This document shows, piece after piece, positions 1 through 6,239 of a stretch of 6,239 nucleotides of DNA (its first letter is position 1; every line of letters starts with the position of its first letter). The translations under genes were made by a program, and so were the position numbers. Under the pieces are notes generated by a model. That model was not told where the DNA came from, made no database searches, and saw nothing but the letters and a program-made list of their open reading frames with translations. The stretch is from CAYJPV01 sp964396055 (GTDB lineage: Bacteria > Acidobacteriota > Vicinamibacteria > Vicinamibacterales > JAKQTR01), in NCBI GenBank assembly GCA_964396055.1, contig CAYNDV010000211.1:1-6239 (forward strand), given 5' to 3'.

Positions 1-1652
1 CCCGGCGGCCGCGCGAGGCGCTTGCGCACGCGGCCCGTGCCGCGCTCACCGCGGCGGGCGCCCTCGAGGCGCTGCGCACGCCTGCGCCGCCCTCGACCCA
101 TCTCGAGACGCTGCTCGCCTTCGTCGAGTCGCACGGCCGGCTGCCCGCTGTCGACGAGGCCATCCGCCAGCGGCACCTGCGGGCGCGGGCGGCGATCGTC
201 GCGGCGATCGCCGGCCTGCGTGACGCCCACCGCGCGTTCGATGACGGAGCGCGGGCCTTCGACGACACGGCGGCGGCCTTGCGCCGGGCGATCGAACGTC
301 ACACGTTCGCGCCGCGCGCCGGCAGCAGCGGCGTCTGGCTCACCGACGCGGCGGCCGCGCGCTACGCCGCATTCGACCACCTCTACCTGGTGGGTCTGAC
401 GCAGCGCGACTGGCCCGACGTCTCGAGCCGGAACATCTTCTTCCCGCCCTCCACGCTGAAGGACCTCGGCTGGCCCGAGGACGCCGACGCGCGGGCCGCC
501 GACCGGGCGTTGTTCGCGGACCTGCTGCGGGCCGCCAGCCGCGAGGTGCTCGTCTCCACGTTCACGCTCGAGGACGACGCGATCGTGGACCCGTCGCCCT
601 TCCTGGAGGATCTGGCCGAGTCCGGCCTGGCCACCTCGGCGGAGCCGTCCGACACCGGTCCACTGGTCTTCGAGGACGAGGCGTTGCTGGGCCCCGGACT
701 GCGTCCGGAGGCCCTCGCGCCGGCGGCGCGGGCGTGGCTGTCGGTGCGCACGTCGCGCACCGATGCCGCCGCTCCGCGTTTCCACGGCCGGACGGGCCCG
801 CCGGGCCTCACGTCGTACCGTGTCAGCAGCCTCGATCGGTATCTCGAGTGCCCGTTCGTCTTCTTCGCGGAGCAGGTGCTGCGCCTGCAGGAGGAGCCCG
901 AGGACGAAGAGTCGCTCAGTCCGCGCACGCAGGGCCGCCTGCTGCACGAGGTGGCGCAGGCGTTCTTCGAGGCCTGGCAGCATGCGGGGCGCGCCGCCAT
1001 CACGGCGGCGGACCTCGACGAGGCCCGGGCCCTGTTCGACGCGATCGTGGAGGAGCGGCTCGGCCGCCTGCCCGAGAGCGACGCCGCCATTGAGCGCTCA
1101 CGCCTCCTCGGCTCGGCAGCGGCGCCTGGCCTGGTGGAGATCGTCCTCGGGCTGGAGATCGAACGTCCGGCCGCGATCGTCGAGCGCCTGCTCGAATTTC
1201 CCCTCACGGGCGACGCCGACGTCCGCGGCGCGGACGGCGGGAGACGCCGGCTGAACCTGCGCGCCACGGCCGACCGTCTCGACCTGTTCGACGACGGGAC
1301 GTTCCGCGTCATCGACTACAAGCTGTCGAAGACGCCGGATACGCGTGTCGCGGTGCAGTTGCCGGCCTATGCGGCGGCCGCCCGCGCGCGGCTCGCCGGC
1401 CACCGCAACCGGTCGTGGGAGGCGTCCGACGCGGCGTACGTGGCGTTCGGCAAGCCGCCGTACTACAAGCCGCTGGCCGCAGACCCGGAGGCGCTCGCCG
1501 CCGTGCTGGCCGACGGCGAAGCGCGCCTGGTCACAGCCGTGGACGGGATCGAGCGGGGCGACTTCCCGCCGCGGCCCCGGACCCGTCACCGGTGCTCGTA
1601 CTGCCCGTTTGCCGGCGTCTGCCGGAAGGACTACGTCGATGACGAGGCGTAA
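1..1652 (+). CDS. addB: AddB-type subunit of AddAB helicase-nuclease, 5'-truncated by window edge
   Basis: Structural and nuclease subunit of the AddAB complex, which resects double-strand DNA ends in the cytoplasm to start RecA-dependent recombination. The frame is open from base 3, so the true start lies upstream; 549 C-terminal residues are visible of a family usually about 1000-1160 long. Numbering from base 3, residues 124-138 (FDHLYLVGLTQRDWP) match the region after motif V in UvrD/RecC-like proteins, but the HxxKG of an active motor is absent. Near residues 167-185 motif VI is degenerate (LLRAAS where active motors have ALTRAR). The nuclease domain follows: C283 (LECPF), H315 (GRLLHEV), D424/D427 (ADRLD), D438 and K440 (IDYK), then C531, C534 and C540 in a Cx2Cx5C array. 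C283 plus that array matches the AddB 4Fe-4S 'iron staple'. The stop overlaps the start of addA. RexB is the alternative family name. The internal TTG at 279 is not the start, because coding continues upstream. Confidence 0.93.
   Translation, partial: RRPREALAHAARAALTAAGALEALRTPAPPSTHLETLLAFVESHGRLPAVDEAIRQRHLRARAAIVAAIAGLRDAHRAFDDGARAFDDTAAALRRAIERHTFAPRAGSSGVWLTDAAAARYAAFDHLYLVGLTQRDWPDVSSRNIFFPPSTLKDLGWPEDADARAADRALFADLLRAASREVLVSTFTLEDDAIVDPSPFLEDLAESGLATSAEPSDTGPLVFEDEALLGPGLRPEALAPAARAWLSVRTSRTDAAAPRFHGRTGPPGLTSYRVSSLDRYLECPFVFFAEQVLRLQEEPEDEESLSPRTQGRLLHEVAQAFFEAWQHAGRAAITAADLDEARALFDAIVEERLGRLPESDAAIERSRLLGSAAAPGLVEIVLGLEIERPAAIVERLLEFPLTGDADVRGADGGRRRLNLRATADRLDLFDDGTFRVIDYKLSKTPDTRVAVQLPAYAAAARARLAGHRNRSWEASDAAYVAFGKPPYYKPLAADPEALAAVLADGEARLVTAVDGIERGDFPPRPRTRHRCSYCPFAGVCRKDYVDDEA
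1624..1630 (+). promoter_or_regulatory. Shine-Dalgarno of addA inside the end of addB
   Basis: GGAAGGA ends 8 nt before the ATG at 1639 and lies within the last codons of addB. It is stronger than the GAGG (1644-1647) that precedes the second in-frame ATG at 1654, so it favours 1639 as the start. Its position also implies that ribosomes finishing addB expose or re-use it, giving coupled subunit synthesis. Confidence 0.6.
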
Positions 1653-4600
1653 CATGCGCCTGCCGTTCGATGACGAGTCCCTGCCGGCACCCACGCCGCC
1701 GTCGGGCCCGACCCTCCCGCCAGACGAGGCTTCCCGTCGTGCGGCGGTGGATCCGCGCCGCAACGTCGTGCTGGAGGCGTCGGCCGGCACGGGCAAGACG
1801 CGCGTGCTCGTCGATCGGTACGTGAACCTGCTTGCGGCCGGTGTCGCGCCAGCCAACATCCTGGCGATGACGTTCACGCGCAAGGCCGCGGCCGAGATGC
1901 GCGAACGGATCGTCGCGCGGCTGCGCGGCGACGCGGTGCTGTCGCCCGAGGCCGCCGCGCGCTGGCGTGAGTTGCGCGATCGTCTCAACGAGATCGCCAT
2001 CAGCACGATCGACGCCTTCTGCCTGGCGCTGCTGCGCGAATTCCCGCTGGAAGCCGATCTCGACCCCGGGTTCGACCTTGCCGACGAGACGGCCGCCCCG
2101 CGGCTCATCGACGAAGCGCTCGATCGCGCGATGCGGATCTGCCGCGCGAAGGCCCTCGAGGACGAAAGCGTGGCGCTGCTGTTCGCGCAGCTCGGCGAAC
2201 GCCGCTTGCGGCTGGGGCTGGCCGCCCTGCTGGACCGGCGGGCCGTGGCGGTCGACGTGCTGCGGCGCGTCCTGTCGTCGGGGCCGCGCGACCTGACCGT
2301 GGCGCAGGCGTGCGACCGCGGCGCCGACCGCCTGGCCGGCGCCCTGGCTGGCGTACCGGGCGGCCTCGACACGTTCCTGGATGGTGGCCCGGTGGGTCAT
2401 CCCTTCTTCGATCGGCTCGCGGCTGACATCCGGACCCTCGTGGCGTCGGCGGCGCCGGGCGCGGCGCCGGTGCGCCCGGCCTGGCTGCGCGGCCTGATGG
2501 ACCGCCTCGCAGCGTACTTCCTGACGAAGGCGCAGACGCCCCGCAAGCAGGCGCCGCGGGAGTACAAGGCCTGGCATCCCGACCGGATGCGCGCCCGCCG
2601 CCACTGGGACACGGTGATGACCACCGGCGGCGCCCTCGTCGAGGCGCTGCGCGGGTTCAAGCGCGACCTGAACGTGGTGCTCTCGCGCGCCGTGTGGATC
2701 GTGTTCGGCATCGCCACCGCCGAGTACCGCCGCACGCTCGAACGCCACAACCTGCTGGACTTCGGCGAACTGCTCTCGCGGGCCCGGGCGCTGCTCGGCA
2801 ACATGGACGAGTTCGCGCGAAGCCGCTACCTGCTGGAGGCCCGCTACCACCACGTGCTGGTCGACGAGTTCCAGGACACGTCGCGGGCCCAGTGGGAACT
2901 GGTGTCGCAGCTCATCGCCGCCTGGGGTGAAGGGTTCGGGCCGGCTCACGGCGCCATCCCGCCCTCGATCTTCATCGTCGGCGACCGGAAGCAGTCGATC
3001 TACGGCTTCCGCGATGCCGACGTGGCGCTGATGGACGAGGCGGCGGGGCTCATCGCCAGGCTGCGGGAAGACGGTGAGGCGCGGCGGGCCATCACACACA
3101 GCTTCCGATCGGCGCCGGCGATCCTGGCGTTCGTCAACGACGTGTTCGAGGAGGTGGAGAAGGCGCCGGAGCGCCCCGACGCCTTCCGGTACGACGAGCG
3201 CGACCGGTTCCCGGCGGACCACGACGCGGCCGGCGCTGCTGAGGCGCTGGGCGTCGTGGCCGGCACGTCGGCCGACGGGTGCGCCGAGGCGGTCGGCGCC
3301 GAAATCGCGCGCCTGCTGGCGGGGAGTCTCGTCCGCGATCGCACCACCGGGGTGCGGCGGCCGGCCGAGCCCGGCGATATCGCCATCCTGTTCCGCACCC
3401 GGGAGACGCACCGGGTGTACGAGCGGGTCCTCGAGCGGCGGGGCATCCCGGCGTACGTCTACAAGGGGCTCGGGTTCTTCGACGCCGACGAGATCAAGGA
3501 CATCACCGCCCTCGTGCGGTACCTGGCAGACCCATGGTCCGATCTGCGGGCGGCGGCATTGCTCCGGTCGCGGTTCGTCCGTCTGTCCGATGTGGCCCTG
3601 CAGCGCCTGGCGCCAGGCCTCGCGCGCGCGCTGGCGGCCACGGACCCACCCGCGCTCGACGGGCTGGATGACGAGGACCGGCGCGTGCTCGCGCACACCA
3701 GGGAGGCCGTGAGCGGGTGGCTGCGTCTGTGTGACGCCGTGCCGCCCGCCGAGTTGATCGACCAGGTGCTGCGCGACACTGCGTACGCCTTCGAGTACCG
3801 CGGACCGCGGGCGCCACAGGCGCGCGAGAACGTGAAGAAGATTCGCAGCCTCGTGCGCCGGCTGCAGAATCGCGGCTACCTCACCATGGGCCGGCTGTCG
3901 GAGCACCTGGAACGCCTGTCGGCCGGCGACGAGTCGAACGCCGTGGTGGATGCCCTCAACGCCGTGAACCTGATGACCGTCCACGCGGCCAAGGGGCTCG
4001 AGTTCCCGATCGTCTTCCTCGTCAGCCTGGAGCAGCCGGCCGGGGGCATGCCGGATCCGATCCGCGTCTCGATGGACGCCGAGTCGGACGAGGCGGTGGC
4101 CGTCGGCGACTTCCACACGGACTTCGACGACGACGCCGGCAACCGCGATGCCGAAGAGACCAAACGCCTGCTCTACGTGGCGCTGACGCGGGCGCGGGAC
4201 CGCCTCTACCTGGCCGCGACCCTGAAGGACGGCGTCTTCGCGCCTGGCCGTGGGGGTCTCGGGGCCGTGTGCCCGCCAGGCGTCCGCGCCCTGTTTCGTG
4301 CGGCGGCGGCAGCCGAAGACGGCGGCCAGGTGGAATGGCGTGGCCCGTCGGGCGCCGTGCACGTGCTGCGGTCCTGCGCCCGGCCGGGGCCCGAGCCAGC
4401 GGACCTGCCTGCGGCCGCCTCGGTGGCGGGCCCGCCAGGCCCGGTTGCCGAAGACTTCGGGCGCGTCGAGCCGGGCAGCGCGGTCACGCGGGTGCCCGTG
4501 ACGGCCGTGGTCGCCGACGGCGAAGCCGCCGGGAGCGCCCGGGGCGCCCGGAGCGACCGGCTGCTGGCCGGCCGCCTCGTGCACCGGCTGTTCCAGTACG

Positions 4601-5049
4601 CGCACGGCGCCGAGCCCGTGGGCGGTACGCTCGAGGCCCGCGCCGGCGGCCTGGTGCGCGATGAGGAACGGGCCGCAGCCGCCAACGTGGATGCGGTGAT
4701 TCAGGCGGCGGCGCGGATGTACACCGAACTCCGGGCGCGTGACGACGTGCGGCAGATCCTCGACGGCGCCACGTGCGCGTACGAGGTGCCGTTCACGCTC
4801 GATGTGACGGACCGGCCGGGTTCACGCCTCCTCGTGCGAGGGGTGATGGACTGCCTGGCGCGCAGCGCAACGGGAGCGATCACCGTCATCGACTTCAAGA
4901 CGGGCGAACCGCGTCAGAGCGACCGCGACCAGATGGCGGTGTACGTCGAGGCGGCCCGCCTGATCAGCGGGGGACAACCCGTGTCCGGGTGCCTCATCTA
5001 CGCGGGCCAGGATCCCGAACGCGCGGCGCTCGAGGACTCGGCGGGCTAG
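1639..5049 (+). CDS. addA: AddA helicase-nuclease subunit (UvrD/RecB-like SF1 helicase with PD-(D/E)XK nuclease)
   Basis: Motor subunit of AddAB: an ATP-driven 3'-5' SF1A helicase that unwinds broken ends and cuts one strand with its own nuclease. From ATG 1639 it has 1136 residues, near the family length (about 1100-1250). Motifs in order: Walker A ASAGTGKT (47-54, K53), Ia MTFTRKAAAEM (77-87), Walker B DEFQD (409-413), III GDRKQSIYGFRDAD (448-461), IV HSFRS (487-491), V TVHAAKGLEF (780-789), VI LLYVALTRARDR (844-855; R851, R853). The C-terminal nuclease shows GRLVH (H982), GVMD (D1071), IDFK (D1085, K1087) and Q1098xxxY1102. No Fe-S cysteine array is present, as expected for AddA. The first ATG overlaps addB by 14 nt and has the better Shine-Dalgarno; ATG 1654 (1131 residues) is the alternative. 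The usual N-terminal Q-motif glutamine seems replaced (R33). RecB is less likely because the partner is AddB-like with Fe-S cysteines and no RecC or RecD is visible. Confidence 0.95.
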   Translation: MTRRNMRLPFDDESLPAPTPPSGPTLPPDEASRRAAVDPRRNVVLEASAGTGKTRVLVDRYVNLLAAGVAPANILAMTFTRKAAAEMRERIVARLRGDAVLSPEAAARWRELRDRLNEIAISTIDAFCLALLREFPLEADLDPGFDLADETAAPRLIDEALDRAMRICRAKALEDESVALLFAQLGERRLRLGLAALLDRRAVAVDVLRRVLSSGPRDLTVAQACDRGADRLAGALAGVPGGLDTFLDGGPVGHPFFDRLAADIRTLVASAAPGAAPVRPAWLRGLMDRLAAYFLTKAQTPRKQAPREYKAWHPDRMRARRHWDTVMTTGGALVEALRGFKRDLNVVLSRAVWIVFGIATAEYRRTLERHNLLDFGELLSRARALLGNMDEFARSRYLLEARYHHVLVDEFQDTSRAQWELVSQLIAAWGEGFGPAHGAIPPSIFIVGDRKQSIYGFRDADVALMDEAAGLIARLREDGEARRAITHSFRSAPAILAFVNDVFEEVEKAPERPDAFRYDERDRFPADHDAAGAAEALGVVAGTSADGCAEAVGAEIARLLAGSLVRDRTTGVRRPAEPGDIAILFRTRETHRVYERVLERRGIPAYVYKGLGFFDADEIKDITALVRYLADPWSDLRAAALLRSRFVRLSDVALQRLAPGLARALAATDPPALDGLDDEDRRVLAHTREAVSGWLRLCDAVPPAELIDQVLRDTAYAFEYRGPRAPQARENVKKIRSLVRRLQNRGYLTMGRLSEHLERLSAGDESNAVVDALNAVNLMTVHAAKGLEFPIVFLVSLEQPAGGMPDPIRVSMDAESDEAVAVGDFHTDFDDDAGNRDAEETKRLLYVALTRARDRLYLAATLKDGVFAPGRGGLGAVCPPGVRALFRAAAAAEDGGQVEWRGPSGAVHVLRSCARPGPEPADLPAAASVAGPPGPVAEDFGRVEPGSAVTRVPVTAVVADGEAAGSARGARSDRLLAGRLVHRLFQYAHGAEPVGGTLEARAGGLVRDEERAAAANVDAVIQAAARMYTELRARDDVRQILDGATCAYEVPFTLDVTDRPGSRLLVRGVMDCLARSATGAITVIDFKTGEPRQSDRDQMAVYVEAARLISGGQPVSGCLIYAGQDPERAALEDSAG

Positions 5050-5062
5050 CACAAGTTCGGCG

Positions 5063-5092
5063 TTGCGCCGGTCGGTACCCAGCCCATACAAT
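5063..5092 (+). promoter_or_regulatory. Putative sigma70-type promoter for the 73-aa zinc-ribbon gene
   Basis: TTGCGC (5063-5068) and TACAAT (5087-5092) are separated by 18 nt in the gap after addA. TACAAT is one base from the TATAAT consensus and stands out in such GC-rich DNA; the -35 matches 4 of 6 bases. The predicted transcript would start near 5099, which excludes the in-frame ATG at 5091 and supports ATG 5145 with a leader of about 45 nt. The -35 overlaps a small inverted repeat, CGGCG-TTG-CGCCG (5058-5070), of unknown meaning. Confidence 0.5.
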
Positions 5093-5132
5093 GCAGGAAC
5101 ACCGGAGAATGGCCGTCCAGGCCGGCGGTGCG

Positions 5133-5138
5133 AAGGAG
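5133..5138 (+). promoter_or_regulatory. Ribosome binding site of the 73-aa zinc-ribbon gene
   Basis: AAGGAG lies 6 nt before the ATG at 5145. It decides between three in-frame ATGs (5091, 5109, 5145): the one at 5109 has GGAG only 1 nt upstream, too close to work well, and the one at 5091 overlaps the predicted -10 box. Confidence 0.65.
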
Positions 5139-5144
5139 AGACCC

Positions 5145-5366
5145 ATGGCTGCAGCATGCCCGAGTTGCGGGAATACCCGCAGTTTCCTCGTCAAGACGCT
5201 CCAGATGCACGTGGTGCACGTGGACGGCACGCGCGTCGAGGTGGCGGAAGAGAATCGCCCGGCGGTGTTCGAGGTGCTCTGCGACGAGTGTGAATCGGCG
5301 TTTCCGTTCGAGCAGTTCGACGAAGAAACCCGCCGTGACCTGCTGCTGGTGCTGGGCGCCCGCTGA
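5145..5366 (+). CDS. Small zinc-ribbon protein, 73 aa, function unknown
   Basis: I do not recognise a named family. The 73-residue protein has two CxxC knuckles, C5-PS-C8 followed by G and C46-DE-C49, about 37 residues apart, which is the layout of a treble-clef/zinc-ribbon fold binding one Zn ion. Between them lies a mixed, beta-prone stretch rich in Val and charged residues (VKTLQMHVVHVDG). The C-terminus is acidic (FEQFDEETRRD) and ends in a short hydrophobic helix. There is no signal peptide or membrane segment, so it is probably cytoplasmic. A good Shine-Dalgarno and a plausible promoter of its own separate it from addA (95 nt gap), so it need not belong to the addBA operon. It could be a regulator, a nucleic-acid-binding adaptor or a metal carrier; nothing here decides. 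That it is a real gene rests on the paired CxxC, the RBS and the codon pattern. Confidence 0.8.
   Translation: MAAACPSCGNTRSFLVKTLQMHVVHVDGTRVEVAEENRPAVFEVLCDECESAFPFEQFDEETRRDLLLVLGAR
5206..5223 (+). repeat. Perfect 9-bp tandem duplication inside the 73-aa gene
   Basis: TGCACGTGG occurs twice head to tail. In frame it encodes most of the MHVVHVD stretch, so it repeats three codons without shifting the frame. It also creates two CACGTG palindromes 3 nt apart. It probably reflects an old slippage event or plain codon choice for a repeated His-Val pattern. Confidence 0.4.
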
Positions 5367-5375
5367 GGCCGCCCG

Positions 5376-5400
5376 CGCGGGCCGGCGCATCCGGCTCGCG
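5376..5400. terminator. GC-rich hairpin between convergent genes, possible bidirectional terminator
   Basis: A 10-bp stem (nine Watson-Crick pairs and one G-U on the plus-strand transcript) closes a 5-nt loop CGCAT. It starts 9 nt after the stop of the plus-strand zinc-ribbon gene and ends 11 nt beyond the stop of the minus-strand one. No T-run follows on either strand, so it is not a classical intrinsic terminator. Strong U-less hairpins are common at gene ends in high-GC bacteria and may stop polymerase or protect 3' ends; that role is inferred from position. Confidence 0.4.
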
Positions 5401-5411
5401 GCGCCAGCCGG

Positions 5412-5591
5412 TCAGCGATCCGGTTCCGGCTTCGTCTCGTCTTCCTCGTAGTAGTCGCACCCCGGGCAGACCCACTCCCGCACGATCCGCTTCACGACCT
5501 GCACGTGACCGGGGATCCGGTCGGTCGTCTCCCGTTCCTTCCGGCGCATCGTTTCCCCGCACATCGGGCATTCCCGGCCGTGGCTCGCCAT
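5412..5591 (-). CDS. Small zinc-ribbon protein, 59 aa, function unknown
   Basis: Reading the minus strand from ATG at 5591 to TGA at 5412 gives 59 residues with C8-PM-C11 followed by G, and C42-PG-C45, a two-knuckle zinc-ribbon layout. The linker is basic and charged (MRRKERETTDR, then VVKRIVREWV) and the tail is acidic (DYYEEDETKPEPDR). There is no signal peptide or membrane segment. I do not recognise a named family; YgiT/MqsA-type and rubredoxin-like zinc ribbons are distant comparisons only. The start lies 8 nt after the stop of the upstream minus-strand gene with a weak AGGCGG before it, suggesting co-transcription and coupled translation. An overlapping longer frame (5191-5571) has no such cysteine pairing and is taken as a shadow. 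The paired CxxC and tight spacing support a real gene that automated calling could skip because of its length. Confidence 0.78.
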   Translation of the reverse strand: MASHGRECPMCGETMRRKERETTDRIPGHVQVVKRIVREWVCPGCDYYEEDETKPEPDR

Positions 5592-5599
5592 GGCGCCGC

Positions 5600-6239
5600 C
5601 TACTTCCGGACCGTGATCTGGACGGGGATCCGCATGGGACTGTTCGGGACGCCTTCCATGGTGATCGTCACCGAGGCCACGTAGGCGCCCGGTTCGAGTC
5701 CCTGGCCATCCACGTCGAGCTGCACGAAGCCCGGCGCCATCCCCTGAGCGGGCGACACGCGCAGCCAGGGCTGGTCGGCCGTTGCCGTCCAGGCCAGGGC
5801 CTGGGCGCCGCTGGCGATCCCGACCCGCGCGCCGCGCGTCAGTTGACCGGCCCGTGCCGCGATCGCCACGTTCGCATGCGTCACGGCGAGGGCCGTGTCC
5901 TGGTACGCGATGATGACCCGCAGCGTGAGGCGTTTGGTGGCCGTCTGCGGGGGTGTCGACGAGTCGCGCACGGCAATCGTGACAGGATATGTGCCGGTGA
6001 CCCGTGTCCGCCCGCTGAGGGCCCCGTTGGCCAGGATGATGCCCATCGGGAGGATGCCATCGGTCACGCGAAGCGCGTACGGCGGCTTGCCGCCCTTGAC
6101 CGGGATGACCTGGAGGTAGGGCAGGTTACGGGTGGCCGGCGGCAGGACCTCGAGTGCGATGGCCAGCGCCTCCGCGGCGGGCGGCGTCGGCCCCCCGGCG
6201 ACCGGCAGCGCTGCCGGTGCGCCAGGCTGGCCAGCGGGC
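5600..6239 (-). CDS. C-terminal part of a probable exported protein with He_PIG-like Ig domain and BACON-like domain
   Basis: The frame is open from the window's right edge to TAG at 5600-5602, giving 212 visible residues; the N-terminus, and any signal peptide, lie outside. Counting from the edge, residues 1-40 are a Pro/Ala-rich linker. Residues 41-109 resemble a putative-Ig (He_PIG/cadherin-like) repeat, with GGKPPYALRV, a GILPMGI turn where the family usually has LPxGL, ALSGR, then GTYPVTIAVRDSS and a closing LTLRV strand. Residues 115-211 resemble a BACON-type beta-sandwich: W150TA, QPWLRVSPAQG (156-166), GAYVASVTI and a final VQITV strand. There is no cysteine and no C-terminal anchor or sorting signal. 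Such modules usually sit in periplasmic or surface proteins and mediate carbohydrate or protein contacts; what this one binds is unknown. The GTG at 6067 is not the start, because domain homology continues upstream. It probably forms an operon with the following 59-residue gene. Confidence 0.82.
   Translation of the reverse strand, partial: PAGQPGAPAALPVAGGPTPPAAEALAIALEVLPPATRNLPYLQVIPVKGGKPPYALRVTDGILPMGIILANGALSGRTRVTGTYPVTIAVRDSSTPPQTATKRLTLRVIIAYQDTALAVTHANVAIAARAGQLTRGARVGIASGAQALAWTATADQPWLRVSPAQGMAPGFVQLDVDGQGLEPGAYVASVTITMEGVPNSPMRIPVQITVRK

Noticed and set aside
1345..1638. Longer addA starting at 1345
   Set aside because: This would overlap about 300 nt of the addB nuclease domain, and the extra residues are a frame-shifted, Arg-rich reading of addB. 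The Shine-Dalgarno supports 1639.
383..2372. Antisense frames over addB (383-1312 and 1098-2372, minus strand)
   Set aside because: They are Arg/Ser/Ala-rich translations with no recognisable motif, fully covered by the convincing addB and addA frames.
1531..4605. Very long open frame (1024 codons) antisense to addA
   Set aside because: It is a shadow of the high-GC codon pattern of addA: few stops arise opposite GC-rich codons. The protein is low-complexity (Arg, Gly, His, Gln rich) with no domain, while the plus strand carries all helicase motifs.
1639..5049. RecB or AdnB identity for the helicase
   Set aside because: The neighbour is AddB-like with degenerate motor motifs and Fe-S cysteines, and no RecC or RecD is visible; AddA fits the motifs, the length and the gene order.
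4773..5144. Longer version of the 73-aa gene reaching back into addA
   Set aside because: The extension is an off-frame reading of the addA nuclease domain. The promoter and RBS place the start at 5145.
5371..5382. 12-bp perfect palindrome GCCCGCGCGGGC
   Set aside because: It allows only a 4-bp stem once a loop is left and overlaps the better hairpin at 5376-5400; such palindromes are expected by chance in GC-rich DNA.
5191..5571. 126-codon minus-strand frame across the convergent junction
   Set aside because: It overlaps both zinc-ribbon genes in the wrong frame, lacks their cysteine pairs and is Arg/Gly/Pro-rich, as expected for a shadow.

Overview
This very GC-rich window has codons that almost always end in G or C. 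It looks like ordinary chromosome from a high-GC bacterium. A protein ending in a putative-Ig (He_PIG-like) domain and a BACON-like domain, next to a Fe-S AddB and an AddA, suggests Acidobacteriota (perhaps Vicinamibacteria). That placement is an inference from protein style, not from a marker gene. No RNA gene, CRISPR array, insertion sequence or attachment site was seen.

Plus strand, 1-5049: an addB-addA pair encoding an ATP-dependent helicase/nuclease for double-strand-break end resection. AddB enters the window without its N-terminus and shows its last 549 residues. These include degenerate helicase motifs, then a PD-(D/E)XK nuclease with four cysteines placed to hold a 4Fe-4S cluster. 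AddA is complete: a full set of SF1 helicase motifs and a second PD-(D/E)XK nuclease at its C-terminus. The addA start lies inside the end of addB behind a good Shine-Dalgarno sequence, so the two subunits are probably translationally coupled.

Plus strand, 5050-5366: a short intergenic gap with a plausible sigma70-type promoter, then a 73-residue zinc-ribbon protein with two CxxC pairs. A strong GC hairpin follows and separates it from the converging minus-strand genes.

Minus strand, 6239-5412: the C-terminal 212 residues of a probable exported protein (Pro/Ala-rich linker, He_PIG-like domain, BACON-like domain), then, 8 nt after its stop, a 59-residue protein with its own pair of CxxC motifs. 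This second small gene is easily missed because of its size. The two small zinc-ribbon genes therefore face each other across 45 nt.

No clearly new system was found. The most useful observations are the two unassigned mini zinc-ribbon genes, the loss of motor motifs in AddB against their retention in AddA, and an apparent Q-motif substitution in AddA.
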